NCBI RefSeq assembly: GCF_049537125.1
Contig: NZ_JBMVQY010000001.1
Location: forward strand, 310,001-374,000
DNA: 64,000 nucleotides
Source of the DNA: Limisphaera sp026417315
GTDB taxonomy: Bacteria; Verrucomicrobiota; Verrucomicrobiia; Limisphaerales; Limisphaeraceae
Reading direction: 5' to 3'
The position numbers and the translations under genes are program-made. The notes beneath the pieces are model-generated. The model saw nothing but the letters and a program-made list of their open reading frames with translations, had not been told where the DNA came from and made no database searches. This document shows positions 46,336 through 59,200 of the stretch, one piece after another (within the stretch, counting starts at the first letter, position 1; each line of letters begins with the position of its first letter).

Positions 46336-46964
46336 TCGAGGTTTTCATCGCTGATGATCATGCCCTGGTCCGCCGCGGTCTCCGAGAGATCCTGGCCGAA
46401 ACCCCCGACATTGTCGTAACGGGCGAGGCGGCCACCAGCGAGGAAACGCTCGCTCAAATCCGTCAGCGGCCCTGGGATGTACTGATCCTCGACCTGAGTC
46501 TGCCGGGGCGCAGTGGCCTGGACGTCCTCAAAGAAGTCCGCCAGCTCTGGCCGCGCATGCCGGTGCTCATCTTGAGCATGCACGCCGAGGAGCAGTTTGC
46601 GTTGCGTCTCCTCCGGGCCGGGGCCAATGGTTACCTCAACAAAGAAAGTGCCCCGGCCGAACTGGTCCGGGCCATCCACACGGTGCACGCCGGGGACACG
46701 TACCTGAGCCCGACCCTCCTGCAACAACTGCGCGATCACGCCGCCGGACAACGCACCGCCGCGCCCCATGAGTCGCTTTCCGATCGTGAATTCGAAGTCC
46801 TCTGCCGGACTGCAGCCGGGGAAACGGTGGCCGACATGGCCCGGCACATGGGGGTCCAACCCAAAACCATCCTTACCTATCGCACCCGCCTCCTCCGCAA
46901 ACTGGGCCTCAAAACCGCCCGCGATCTGGCCGCCTACGCCCGCCAGGCAAGGCTCTGGCCCTGA
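46332..46964 (+). CDS. NarL/LuxR-type response regulator
   Basis: The protein has 210 residues. The receiver domain has the acidic pair ADDH (residues 7-10), phospho-Asp54 in VLILDLSLPG, Ser/Thr in LILSMH and Lys in GYLNKES. The C-terminal LuxR-type helix-turn-helix begins SLSDREFEVLCRTAAGETV and continues VADMARHMGVQPKTILTYRT. It is the expected partner of the HisKA_3 kinase just upstream, with which it overlaps by four bases. Its target genes cannot be read from this window. Confidence 0.93.
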   Translation: MIEVFIADDHALVRRGLREILAETPDIVVTGEAATSEETLAQIRQRPWDVLILDLSLPGRSGLDVLKEVRQLWPRMPVLILSMHAEEQFALRLLRAGANGYLNKESAPAELVRAIHTVHAGDTYLSPTLLQQLRDHAAGQRTAAPHESLSDREFEVLCRTAAGETVADMARHMGVQPKTILTYRTRLLRKLGLKTARDLAAYARQARLWP

Positions 46965-47009
46965 TGCCACCCCGCGGGGCGCACCCTTCGGCCCTGGACG
47001 GCTTCGAAG

Positions 47010-50105
<3,096 letters not shown>

Positions 50106-50137
50106 GCTTGTTCCCGCGAATAAATCAGGCAGTGCCA

Positions 50138-50166
50138 ACGCTACGAGAAGCCCGGCACACCGTCAA
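50138..50166 (-). promoter_or_regulatory. Candidate promoter for secA
   Basis: On the minus strand TTGACG (50166-50161) and TAGCGT (50143-50138) are 17 bp apart. A start near 50131 would give about 26 nt of leader to the ATG at 50105. The -10 match is weak (three of six). Confidence 0.35.
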
Positions 50167-50323
50167 ATGCGAAGCCACCCCGGCAATCCTGCGCCCTTCG
50201 GGTCGGCCGGCCTCCCTCCTGCACTCTCGCCGGTCCGCCGGGCGTCGGTCGTCGGGAATCCGCGGCGGTCCCCTGAATGGCCCCGGCCTCTTCCACGCCC
50301 GGTCCTCCACCCCTCGCACCTCC

Positions 50324-52072
50324 ATGACCTCTCCCAAAGCTGACTTCCAGAAACAGGTCGGCGATCATCTCGCCTTCCTCTACGGTCCTTCCCGGGGCCC
50401 CCGGCTCATTCCCGCGCTCCTCGAGCTCCTGGAATCCTACCGCGCCACCGTGCCGCCCCGGCCATACCGGCCCCTCACCCAGCATGACAGCCTGTTGATC
50501 ACCTATGCGGACCAGGTCCTCGACGACGGGCTTTCCCCACTGAGTGCCCTCGGAGCATTCCTCGACCAACACATCCGGGGGCTCGTCAGCGCGGTTCACC
50601 TTCTGCCCTTCTATCCCTGGACCTCGGACGACGGGTTTGCCGTGGTGGACTATCTGGCGGTCGACCCGCGATACGGGCGCTGGAGCGACGTGGAACGTCT
50701 GGGCGACCGGTTCGACCTCATGTTCGACCTGGTGTGCAACCACACCTCCACCCGGTGTGAGTGGTTCCAGCGGTTCCTGGAAGGCGATCCGGCCTATCAG
50801 GATTTCTACGTCACCGTGGAGGGCGAGCCCGACCTCACCGCCGTCATCCGGCCCCGTACCACCCCGCTGTTGACCCCGTTCTCCACGCCGACCGGCCTGC
50901 GCCGTGTCTGGACCACGTTCAGCGCCGACCAGGTGGATCTCAACTACCGGCAACCCGCCGTGCTTCTGCAGATGCTTCGCGTGCTCCTCGAATACGTCCG
51001 TCACGGCGCCCGGTTTTTGCGCCTGGACGCGGTCGCCTTCCTCTGGAAAGAACCCGGCACGTCCTGTCTCCACCTGCCCCAAACCCACCGGATCGTTCAA
51101 CTCTTCCGCACGCTTTTGGCAGACCTGGCCCCGGATGTCCGTCTCGTCACCGAGACCAACGTTCCCCATGCCGAGAACGTTGCCTATTTTGGCAACGGCA
51201 CCAATGAGGCCCATCTCGTTTACAATTTCGCGCTGCCCCCGTTGGTGCTCCACAGCTTTCGTACGGGCCAGGCCCGCGAGCTGACCGAGTGGGCTCGCCA
51301 ACTCGTCACGCCGTCCCCGGAAACCGCCTTTCTCAACTACCTCGCCTCGCACGACGGCATCGGACTCAACCCCGCTCGGGGCATTCTGGCCCCCGCCGCG
51401 ATCGACTCGCTGGTACGGTTGACCCGCGAGGCAGGGGGCTTTGTCTCGGAACGAGCCACGCCCGATGGATCCCGGGTCCCCTACGAGCTCAACATCAACT
51501 ACCTGGATGCACTGAGTCCGCCGCCGGCCCGTGAACCCGACCCGGTCGCCGTCCGCAAGTTTGCCACGGCTCATGCCATTGTGTTGAGCCTGCCCGGGAT
51601 GCCCGCACTGTACTTCCACTCGCTCTTCGGATCCCGGGGCGATCGTGAGGGAGCGCTGGCGTCCGGCATCCCGCGCCGCATCAACCGGCAAAAGCTGCAG
51701 CGCCGCACCCTCGAGCGGGAACTGGATCGCCCTGACTATCTGCCCGCGCGCGTGTACCAAACCCTGGCCCGGTGGCTCCGCCTGCGGAAAGCCTCGCCCG
51801 CATTCGCCCCGGCCGCGCCCTTCAAAATCCACGATCTGGACCCGCGCCTGTTTGTGATCGAACGGCTCGACCCCGACTCGGGCCACGCGGTACTTTGTCT
51901 CCACAACGTTTCTCCCCGGCCCGTGAGGTGTTCCCTGCCCACCTCCTGGCACCGGCTGCCAGTGACATGCTTCGATGGAACCGACGGACGCAGCCTCGGC
52001 CACCCCGCGGGTGCGACCGAACTGGCATTGGAGCCGTGGCAAAGCTGGTGGGGATTTCAAGAACCCGTCTGA
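50324..52072 (+). CDS. GH13 sugar phosphorylase-like enzyme (sucrose/glucosylglycerate phosphorylase group)
   Basis: The protein has 582 residues from the ATG at 50324. It is a TIM-barrel alpha-amylase-superfamily enzyme with the subfamily 18 look: HLLPFYPWTSDDGFAVVDY, the region II nucleophile Asp235 in RFLRLDAVAFLWKE, the acid/base Glu277 in RLVTETNVPHAEN and the third carboxylate Asp344 in YLASHDGIGLNP. Members cleave an alpha-glucoside (sucrose, sucrose 6-phosphate, glucosylglycerate) with phosphate and give glucose 1-phosphate. The TETNVPH-type region III is, from memory, commoner in glucosylglycerate-type enzymes than in sucrose phosphorylase, but I cannot settle the substrate. It has no signal peptide, so it acts in the cytoplasm. 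The end overlaps the convergent permease gene by 16 bp. Confidence 0.8.
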   Translation: MTSPKADFQKQVGDHLAFLYGPSRGPRLIPALLELLESYRATVPPRPYRPLTQHDSLLITYADQVLDDGLSPLSALGAFLDQHIRGLVSAVHLLPFYPWTSDDGFAVVDYLAVDPRYGRWSDVERLGDRFDLMFDLVCNHTSTRCEWFQRFLEGDPAYQDFYVTVEGEPDLTAVIRPRTTPLLTPFSTPTGLRRVWTTFSADQVDLNYRQPAVLLQMLRVLLEYVRHGARFLRLDAVAFLWKEPGTSCLHLPQTHRIVQLFRTLLADLAPDVRLVTETNVPHAENVAYFGNGTNEAHLVYNFALPPLVLHSFRTGQARELTEWARQLVTPSPETAFLNYLASHDGIGLNPARGILAPAAIDSLVRLTREAGGFVSERATPDGSRVPYELNINYLDALSPPPAREPDPVAVRKFATAHAIVLSLPGMPALYFHSLFGSRGDREGALASGIPRRINRQKLQRRTLERELDRPDYLPARVYQTLARWLRLRKASPAFAPAAPFKIHDLDPRLFVIERLDPDSGHAVLCLHNVSPRPVRCSLPTSWHRLPVTCFDGTDGRSLGHPAGATELALEPWQSWWGFQEPV

Positions 52073-53433
52073 CTTTCGGCCTCTGCCGGGTCGGTGCCGG
52101 AAGTTCGCTGCGCGGTTCTTCGGCTCCACCACCACACCGGCAGCCCCGTGAGGATCAGGAGAACCGACGCCCCGGCCAGCAGCGGCTTGTATGTCACCGC
52201 ACTGTAGATCAATGCCCCACAGACCACCGCAAACAGCCAGGGCGTCCAAGGATAACCCCAGGTTCGATAGGGTCGCTCGACCGTCGGTTCCTTCCTCCGC
52301 AACACCCACACGGCCAGCGTGGACCCCAGGTAGAACGTGTACACCGCCGCGGCCGTATACAACACGGTCTGCACAAAATCGCCCAGTACCAGAATCAGTC
52401 CCAACGCAAGCGCGCCCTGCACCAGGAGCGCCGCGGCGGGGGTGCCCCAGCGGGGATGCCACCGGCCGAGCCAACGAAAGACCCGGTAGTCGGACCCCAA
52501 GGCGTAGGAAATCCGCGCCCCCGTCAGCACCAGTCCGTTGACCGCGCCCAATGCCGAGATGCAAATCAACAAACTAACCAGCGCCGCCGCCTGCTCGGGC
52601 CAAACCGCCCGCACCACATCCACCGCCACCGCCTGCGAACCGGCCAGGCCCGAAAACCCCAGCGTGTACAAAAAAGCCGCATTCACGACGAGATACAGGC
52701 CGGTCACCGCCGCCATGCCCAGCACCATCGCGCGCACGATGTTACGCCGCGCATCTTTGACCTCGGCCGCCACGTAGGCCATTTCGTTCCAGCCCCCGTA
52801 GGTGAACAGGACGAAAATCAGCGCCAGCGTCCACGGAATGGGATCCACCGAAGCCGCCTGCTCCGCCGGGGACCCGGCCGGCCCGGCGGCCACCGCCGCT
52901 GCCGCCATTGCCAGCAATCCCAGGGCCTTCGCCAACGTCAACAGGTTCTGCGTCCATTTTCCGGCCCGGACCCCCAGCACATTGATCCATGTCAACGCCC
53001 CCACGGCCGCACAGGCATACACCTTCAGAGTCGTTTCCGCGCTCCATCCCCAGCCGGCGGTCCAGGCCCCGAAAAGCTCCCGTGCATACAGGGCAAACGC
53101 AAAGGCCATGACGGCGATGTCGCCCGGCCGGATCACCGTCAACTGTGCCCATCCGAACAGAAAGCCCGCCCACGATCCGTAGGCGCGGCTCAAATACACA
53201 TAGTCACCCCCCTCCCGTGGGTAGGCCGCGGCCAGCTCCGCATAACACAGCGCCCCGCACAATGACAGCAGCCCGCCCAACAGCCACAGTCCCATCAGTC
53301 CCCACGGCCCACCCGCGCCCCGGGCAATTTCGGGCGCCATCTGGTAAATCCCCGCGCCGATGATGATCCCCACGATCAAACAGGTGGAATCCAGCAGGTT
53401 CAACACCGGTTTGGGCTGCGCAGGCGTGGACAT
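52057..53433 (-). CDS. APC family amino acid permease
   Basis: The protein has 458 residues from the ATG at 53433, preceded by GGAGGG six bases upstream. It has 12 membrane helices in the LeuT-like arrangement. Helix 1 has the unwound GIIIGAGIY motif; CGALCYAELAAAYPREGGDYVYL in helix 2-3 and FTYGGWNEMAYVAAEVKD in helix 6-7 are typical of the amino acid/polyamine/organocation superfamily (LAT/YfnA type). The substrate is probably a neutral or cationic amino acid, but this is not certain. It is transcribed toward the GH13 gene and the two overlap at their 3' ends. Confidence 0.88.
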   Translation of the reverse strand: MSTPAQPKPVLNLLDSTCLIVGIIIGAGIYQMAPEIARGAGGPWGLMGLWLLGGLLSLCGALCYAELAAAYPREGGDYVYLSRAYGSWAGFLFGWAQLTVIRPGDIAVMAFAFALYARELFGAWTAGWGWSAETTLKVYACAAVGALTWINVLGVRAGKWTQNLLTLAKALGLLAMAAAAVAAGPAGSPAEQAASVDPIPWTLALIFVLFTYGGWNEMAYVAAEVKDARRNIVRAMVLGMAAVTGLYLVVNAAFLYTLGFSGLAGSQAVAVDVVRAVWPEQAAALVSLLICISALGAVNGLVLTGARISYALGSDYRVFRWLGRWHPRWGTPAAALLVQGALALGLILVLGDFVQTVLYTAAAVYTFYLGSTLAVWVLRRKEPTVERPYRTWGYPWTPWLFAVVCGALIYSAVTYKPLLAGASVLLILTGLPVWWWSRRTAQRTSGTDPAEAESQTGS

Positions 53434-53701
53434 GATCCCTCCAGGGCTCAATTACAAATGACCTCCGGTCCGGACGCAAACCGCGCGGGCCTTCCTCTCC
53501 GGAGCTCCGCGCCAGGCCAGGGGCGGGAAAGCTTGCCGACCAGGCTGCCCGAACCGGGACAGACGGGCGACTGCATCGCCGCCGGCCCGATCTCTTCCGG
53601 TCGTGGGGGTGCAGTGGAATTCTGCCCGGCCCGGAACCCCTGCGACCGCTCGAGGGTATCTTGCCTGTCGGTTGGGCAGCGCGTACCCCGCTCCGGTGGG
53701 T

Positions 53702-54397
53702 TCATCGCTTTTTCAGGCTCACGCTGATCCCGGAGGCATGCAGGTTGAGGAAGATCGTCTCCAGATTGGGATCCGACGTGATCGCCTGAATATAGCGGGG
53801 ATCCGCCATGCCCGGCGTGATATTGTGCGCCACCACCAGACCGCCCGGCCGTACCAGCGGCAGGAGTTTCTTCAGGTAATCCACATAGCCCTCCTTGTCG
53901 GCGTCCAAAAACAAGAGGTCAATCGGTTCCTTGAGCTGCAGAACCGTCTGATGGGCGTCCCCCATGACGATGGTCACGCGGTTGGTCACCCCGGCGCGCC
54001 GGAAGTTTTCCCGCGCCCGGGCCGCGCGGCCCTCGTCGATTTCGAACGTCGTCAGTCGCCCATCGGTCCGCTCCAAAGCCAAACAAAACCAGAGGCCGGA
54101 GTAACCCACCGAGGTCCCGATTTCCACCACGTGCTTCGCACCGATGGACTCCGCCAGGACCCGCAGAATCCGACCGTCCTGCTCGGGCACAATCATTGTC
54201 CCCTGACGCTGGTTGCGCCCCACGTCCTCGATCACGGACAAGATCCGCTCCTCCGACTCGTCCTTCGGCAGGGTCTGCGCCACGAACGGTTCGCGCTCTG
54301 CCCGCCCCGGTCCCCGTCCCGGCTGGCCCACCACCGGAGTCGTGCTCCACACTGCCACCAGCATCGATGCCCACCAGCAAATGCAACTCGTTTTCAT
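53702..54397 (-). CDS. Class I SAM-dependent O-methyltransferase, apparently exported
   Basis: The protein has 231 residues from the ATG at 54397. The methyltransferase core is clear: VVEIGTSVGYSGLWFCLALE (SAM site, residues 90-109), TTFEIDEGRAARARENF, GDAHQ and LLFLDADKEGYVDYL, then GGLVVAHNI, as in the OMT_3/caffeoyl-CoA O-methyltransferase type. In front is a hydrophobic stretch (CICWWASMLVAVWSTTPVVG) that reads as a signal peptide or membrane anchor, unusual for an enzyme that needs cytoplasmic SAM. A promoter-like TTGACG/GATGAT pair with 17 bp spacing (54438-54410) would give a leader of only a few bases. The methyl acceptor is unknown. Confidence 0.82.
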   Translation of the reverse strand: MKTSCICWWASMLVAVWSTTPVVGQPGRGPGRAEREPFVAQTLPKDESEERILSVIEDVGRNQRQGTMIVPEQDGRILRVLAESIGAKHVVEIGTSVGYSGLWFCLALERTDGRLTTFEIDEGRAARARENFRRAGVTNRVTIVMGDAHQTVLQLKEPIDLLFLDADKEGYVDYLKKLLPLVRPGGLVVAHNITPGMADPRYIQAITSDPNLETIFLNLHASGISVSLKKR

Positions 54398-54635
54398 AGG
54401 ACCGGGGCCATCATCCCCATCCCGCGGCCGCACGTCAAACGCAGATCCTGCAATCGACGTTTCCCCACACCATCTCCCTTCCCCCCTCCCGCACCTCGAT
54501 CTTGCGGCCCCGGGGGCCAAGCCCGCCTTGACCGCACCGATGGACTCCCGCTTCGCTTGCCATCGCAGCCAGTGGTGCGGGGTGTCGCGCACCGATCTTG
54601 GCATTCCCCCGGGCGTTCCTATGCTGGGGCCCGCC

Positions 54636-55730
54636 ATGCGCACCAAGTCGAACGGATCGGTCGCGAGGGACACAACTGCGCCCTCGGAACTCGGATATGC
54701 CATGCCGGCCGAATGGGAACGGCACGAGGCCACCTGGTTGGCCTGGCCTCACCTGGCTTCCGACTGGCCCGGCAAGCTCGACACCATCCGGTGGGTGTAC
54801 ACCGAAATCATCCGCAAACTGGTGCCGGGCGAGCGCGTCTATTTGCTGGTGCGTCATGCCGACGAGGAAGCACTCGCCCGCCGGTATCTCCAACAGGCCG
54901 GTTGCCCGCTCCAACGCGTGCGCTTCGTGCACCACCCCACCAACCGGAGCTGGACGCGCGATTCCGGTCCCATCTTCGTCCGCCGCCCCGAACCCCGCCC
55001 CCGGCACGCGATCCTGCAGTTCCATTTCAACGGCTGGGCAAAGTACCCGAACTGGCGCCATGACCGTCAGGTCCCGGTGGTGGCTGCGCGCCTCTTGCGC
55101 AAACCGCTCTTCCCCGTCATCCACAAAGGACGTCCCGTGGTACTCGAAGGCGGTGCCATCGAAGTCAACGGCCGGGGCACCCTGCTTACCACCGAGGAAT
55201 GCCTGCTCGATCCCGAAGTCCAGGTCCGCAACCCCGGAATGACGAGGGCGGATTACGAGGCCGTGTTCCAATCCTACCTGGGCGTGCAACAAGTGCTCTG
55301 GCTCAAACGGGGGATCCAGGGCGACGACACTCACGGCCATGTGGATGACCTGGCCCGTTTCGTCAACCCGCACACCCTTGTCATGGTCCGCGAGCCGAAT
55401 CCCCGCGATCCGAATCACCGGATCCTCGAAGAAAACTGGGACATCGCCAGGGGCTTTCGGCTCCCCGACGGCTCCCGCCCCGAGCTCATTGCCCTGCCCA
55501 TGCCTGCGCCCCTGTTCTTCGAGGGACAGCGTCTCCCGGCCAGCTACGCCAACTTTTACATCGCCAACGCAGCCGTCCTGGTTCCCACCTTCAACGATCC
55601 CCAGGACCGCGTCGCCCTGGGCATTTTGAGCGAACTTTTTCCGGACCGTCCCGTCATCGGGATCCACGCGGCAGACCTGGTCCTCGGGCTCGGCACCTTG
55701 CACTGCCTCACTCAGCAACAGCCCGCTTGA
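54636..55730 (+). CDS. Agmatine deiminase (peptidyl-arginine deiminase family)
   Basis: This 364-residue protein hydrolyses agmatine to N-carbamoylputrescine and ammonia, a step to putrescine. Signatures: MPAEWERHEATWLAWPH, the substrate-pocket segment NRSWTRDSGPIFV, VLEGGAIEVNGRGTLLTTEE, the catalytic His in DDTHGHVDDLARFV and Cys357 in LGTLHCLTQQ. The last loop differs from the usual GGGNIHCITQQ in three positions, but the nucleophile is kept. The ATG at 54636 fits the family N terminus; longer upstream frames do not. It stands between divergent and convergent genes, with no second polyamine gene next to it. Confidence 0.88.
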   Translation: MRTKSNGSVARDTTAPSELGYAMPAEWERHEATWLAWPHLASDWPGKLDTIRWVYTEIIRKLVPGERVYLLVRHADEEALARRYLQQAGCPLQRVRFVHHPTNRSWTRDSGPIFVRRPEPRPRHAILQFHFNGWAKYPNWRHDRQVPVVAARLLRKPLFPVIHKGRPVVLEGGAIEVNGRGTLLTTEECLLDPEVQVRNPGMTRADYEAVFQSYLGVQQVLWLKRGIQGDDTHGHVDDLARFVNPHTLVMVREPNPRDPNHRILEENWDIARGFRLPDGSRPELIALPMPAPLFFEGQRLPASYANFYIANAAVLVPTFNDPQDRVALGILSELFPDRPVIGIHAADLVLGLGTLHCLTQQQPA

Positions 55731-55972
55731 GACCGGGACCGCGTCCCGCGACTGCCAAACTTACAAGGCCACCCGAGGCCGGGGCCCGACATGCGGCGGG
55801 CGATCCATCCCGTGACCCGACAGCCGGCCGGGGGGCCGGGCAACAGTCTCGAAAAAGCTGCGGCGCCGAACCGGGCCCCGGCCCTGGCACGCTCACGGGG
55901 CATCCGGTCTTGCGCAGCAAGGGGTCACGGGCGGGGGAACCGCGATGGCATCTTCGGGTTCCGCGGCCCGCA

Positions 55973-56274
55973 CTTACTCCTGCCGCACGCGGTAGAATCG
56001 CTGGCTCGGCAGCGGACCCGGGTCTTCCAAACCCACCAGGCCCGGCTGCCCGCGCACCGCCGGCAGCGCCGTCCAGCTCGGCGCGTTCAAACGTTCCGCG
56101 TATTCCAATCCATAACGCCAGCGCGGCGAGCCTTGCACCCACAGCCGGAAACCCGTGTCCCCACGCCCATAGCGCACCAGCCGCGGCACCTGCACCGACT
56201 CCAACACATACACCGTGTGATATCCCCCCGCGGCCACCCAGGCCATCCGCTGGCCCGCGGGCAAATCACACTGG
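55973..56274. repeat. 302-bp near-identical segment, copy 1 (3' end of first M6 gene)
   Basis: It pairs with 59892-60193 at an exact offset of 3,919 bp. I compared the two base by base and found only two differences (56025 T/C and 56161 C/G). The segment codes for the last 100 residues of the M6 protein plus the stop. Confidence 0.95.
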
Positions 56275-59200
56275 CTCCAGCGATTGTCCCCCCACGCCAG
56301 AACCTTTCCATCCGCGAGCAGTGCCACGCTGTGCTCCGCCCCCGCTGAAACCGCAACCGCGTTGGTTAAACCGGCGGGAAGCCCGAGCTGCCCCCGGCTG
56401 TTGTCCCCCCATGCCACCACCCGACCGTTCGCCAACACGGCCACACTGTGATAGTGGCCGGCAGCTATGCTGACGGCATTTGTCACGTGAATCGGCACGA
56501 TCGCCTGCCCCACCCATTCGGCCCGCGCGTTGCGGTTGTTGCCCCAGGCGACCACCCTCCCGTTGCGCATCAGGGCCACACTGTGGGTGCCGCCGGCTGC
56601 GATGGACACGACACTGCTCAACCCCGGCGGAACGGCACACTGTCCAACGCCGTTATCGCCCCAGGCCACCACCCGCCCATCCTCCGTCAGCGCCAGGCTG
56701 TGCCACAAACCGGCAGCAACAGCCACCACATTGCTCAGACCGCCCGGAGGACGTGACTGGCCCACGTCGTTCGCGCCCCATCCAACCACGGTCCCGTCCC
56801 TGCGCAGTGCCAGAGAGTGGTAACCCCCCGCGGCGATCGCCACGACGTTGCTCAGCCCGGCCGGGACATCGCACTGGCCTTGCTGGTTGTATCCCCACGC
56901 AACCACCCTCCCGTCGGCCCGTAGCGCCAAACTGTGCCACAGTCCTGCTGCGATCGACCGCACCTCCACCGCCTCGGCCGGAAGGTTGGTTTGTCCCAGA
57001 GACCCGTCCCCCACAGCCCCGACGAGGATCAACCACAAATGCGCCGGAGCGCTGCGAGCCACGCCGTACGGGTTCAGGACCAAAGCCTCATAAACGCCGA
57101 CGTCCGCGTCCGACACCGAAGTCACCACGTGCCTCGCCGCAGTGGCTCCGGCAATGGGACTTCCATTCCGCAACCATTGATACCACAAGGGTGGCGTACC
57201 CTCTGCAAGGACTTCCATGGTCACCGACCCGCCCCGCATAACCCCCTGGCTCCGCGGTCCGGCAAGGATCACCGGCGCCATGGGCCGCGCCACGAAGACC
57301 ACGCGGTCCAGCCATCCCCGATCCTGTCCCCCGTTTACCGAACCGTCCTTCCTGTATTCCCATTGCAGCGTCTGATGGCCCGGCCCCAGTTCAAAAGACC
57401 GAGCTGTCCAGTCGATCTCGCCCGAGATGACCGCCCACTCTTGCCCGTTCACCAGAAACCGCAGCAGGTCAAAACCCGGTTCAGACGACACTTTCCACCA
57501 GAAACTCACGGTCCCCGGTCCCGCCACGGTCGTGAACACGCGCGAGAACTGGTTGGGGCCGATGACGCCACTGACTGCGGCGTCCACACCATCCTTGGTC
57601 ACCCACAGCTGGCCGTACCACGCAGCGTTCCCATCCGTTTGCCACGTCAACCCGGTTGTATCCAACGCGTTCTCCAACGTCGTGGCCGCAACCACCGTGA
57701 CGACAGCCTCTCGTGACCATGCGACCCCAAACCGGTTGGACACCATCACGCTGTACCGCCCCGAGTGGGAGAAGCTCGCCGGTTGCAACCGGTACTCACT
57801 GGTCGTCGCCCCCGCCAGCGCCGCGCCGTTCCGATGCCACTGATAGGACAAGGGAGCCAAACCCGTAGCCGTGACCTTCAAGGTCACATTCGTGCCTTCA
57901 TAGAGCACCATGTCCGACGGCGCCGAGAGAATCCTCGGGGCCAGGTCCACATTCCCCACCACGAATTCCATGCGCAGGCCCGGCGCACTGAATTGATGCA
58001 AATAGAGTCCGGAGGCCGTCCCGTCCCACCACCGGGCGGCCGGTGCCGAGGTATCGGAAAACACATTCGCATAGCCCCACGAGGAATTCCCCAGGTACCA
58101 GAGGTCATAGCGGTCGCCGGAGTTCACATCGTAGTGCAGGTCCCATCGGTTGTCCGCCTGCACCAAAGTAACCTCGAAGTTTTCATGCCTTGTGTTGGGC
58201 ACCCGACTCTGGTTGTCTCGATCTCCCAGCTCGTCAATGTGCCAAATCGCAATGCCCGATCCGGGAAGCCCTGCATCTCGATTCGTTTGATAACGGCACT
58301 CCATCAGAAAATACTCCGTGCTCACTCCCGGTTTCCGGTAGCGGTAGAAATGGTTGAAACCGCTGCCCGGCACGGCGGTCAACGTGCCGAGCATGGCAGA
58401 ACTCTGCGTCAAATCCGTCACCGTCGCCCAGCCTGCCGCCACCTTCAAATAGGCGCTCACCTGAACCGGATTCTTTCCCCCCTGCGCGTGGCTTCCATAG
58501 CCCATCAGGCAGAACATGCCTGCGCCGCCTCGCGAGTCCTGGTCATAGTCATACAGGTCGGGGAATCCGCAGAGCAGGTGGCCCGTTTCGTGCACGAATG
58601 TCCCCAATTCAAGTTCCCACCCCATGTCCGTGATCTGGTATCGGTAAATCTTTTTGCCGCCGGGGGAGAGCTCCTGGGCACCCACCCTGTACAGGGCCCA
58701 GGCATGCGGCCAGAGCCCCTGGCTCCACACGCCACTGTTTCCGCCGGCATAAAAGACGTTACAGGCGACCACTCGGTTTTGGCTGTCCACTGTCAGTCCC
58801 TGGAACCGCGGCAAAATCTGCGTGTAATAATTCGGCAACGCTTTCAACGCGGCGATGGCGTCCCGAATCAGCTCGTTCGCCTGTTCCCCGTCGTCCTTGG
58901 TTGGATCGTCATAGTAGCTCTTGGGTCGTGGGACACGGACATACACCGTCACCACGTTGGAATACGTCAGCCTTCCATTGGACACATCGCGGAAGTACTG
59001 CTTGACGGATCCGTTGTTGCCGTAACGCGTGTACTGATCTGCGTTCAGGAAAGCTTCAATCTCGGACGGGGGAATCGTTCCCGGTTCATCGGGGAAATCG
59101 ACCAGCAAGCAAAGCCCCACGAAGGTGCCCACCGTGGGTGAAGTCGGGGGCTCATACTCGCCTTGCGCGGTCTCTCGAGCACGGTGCAGGGATCTCAACT

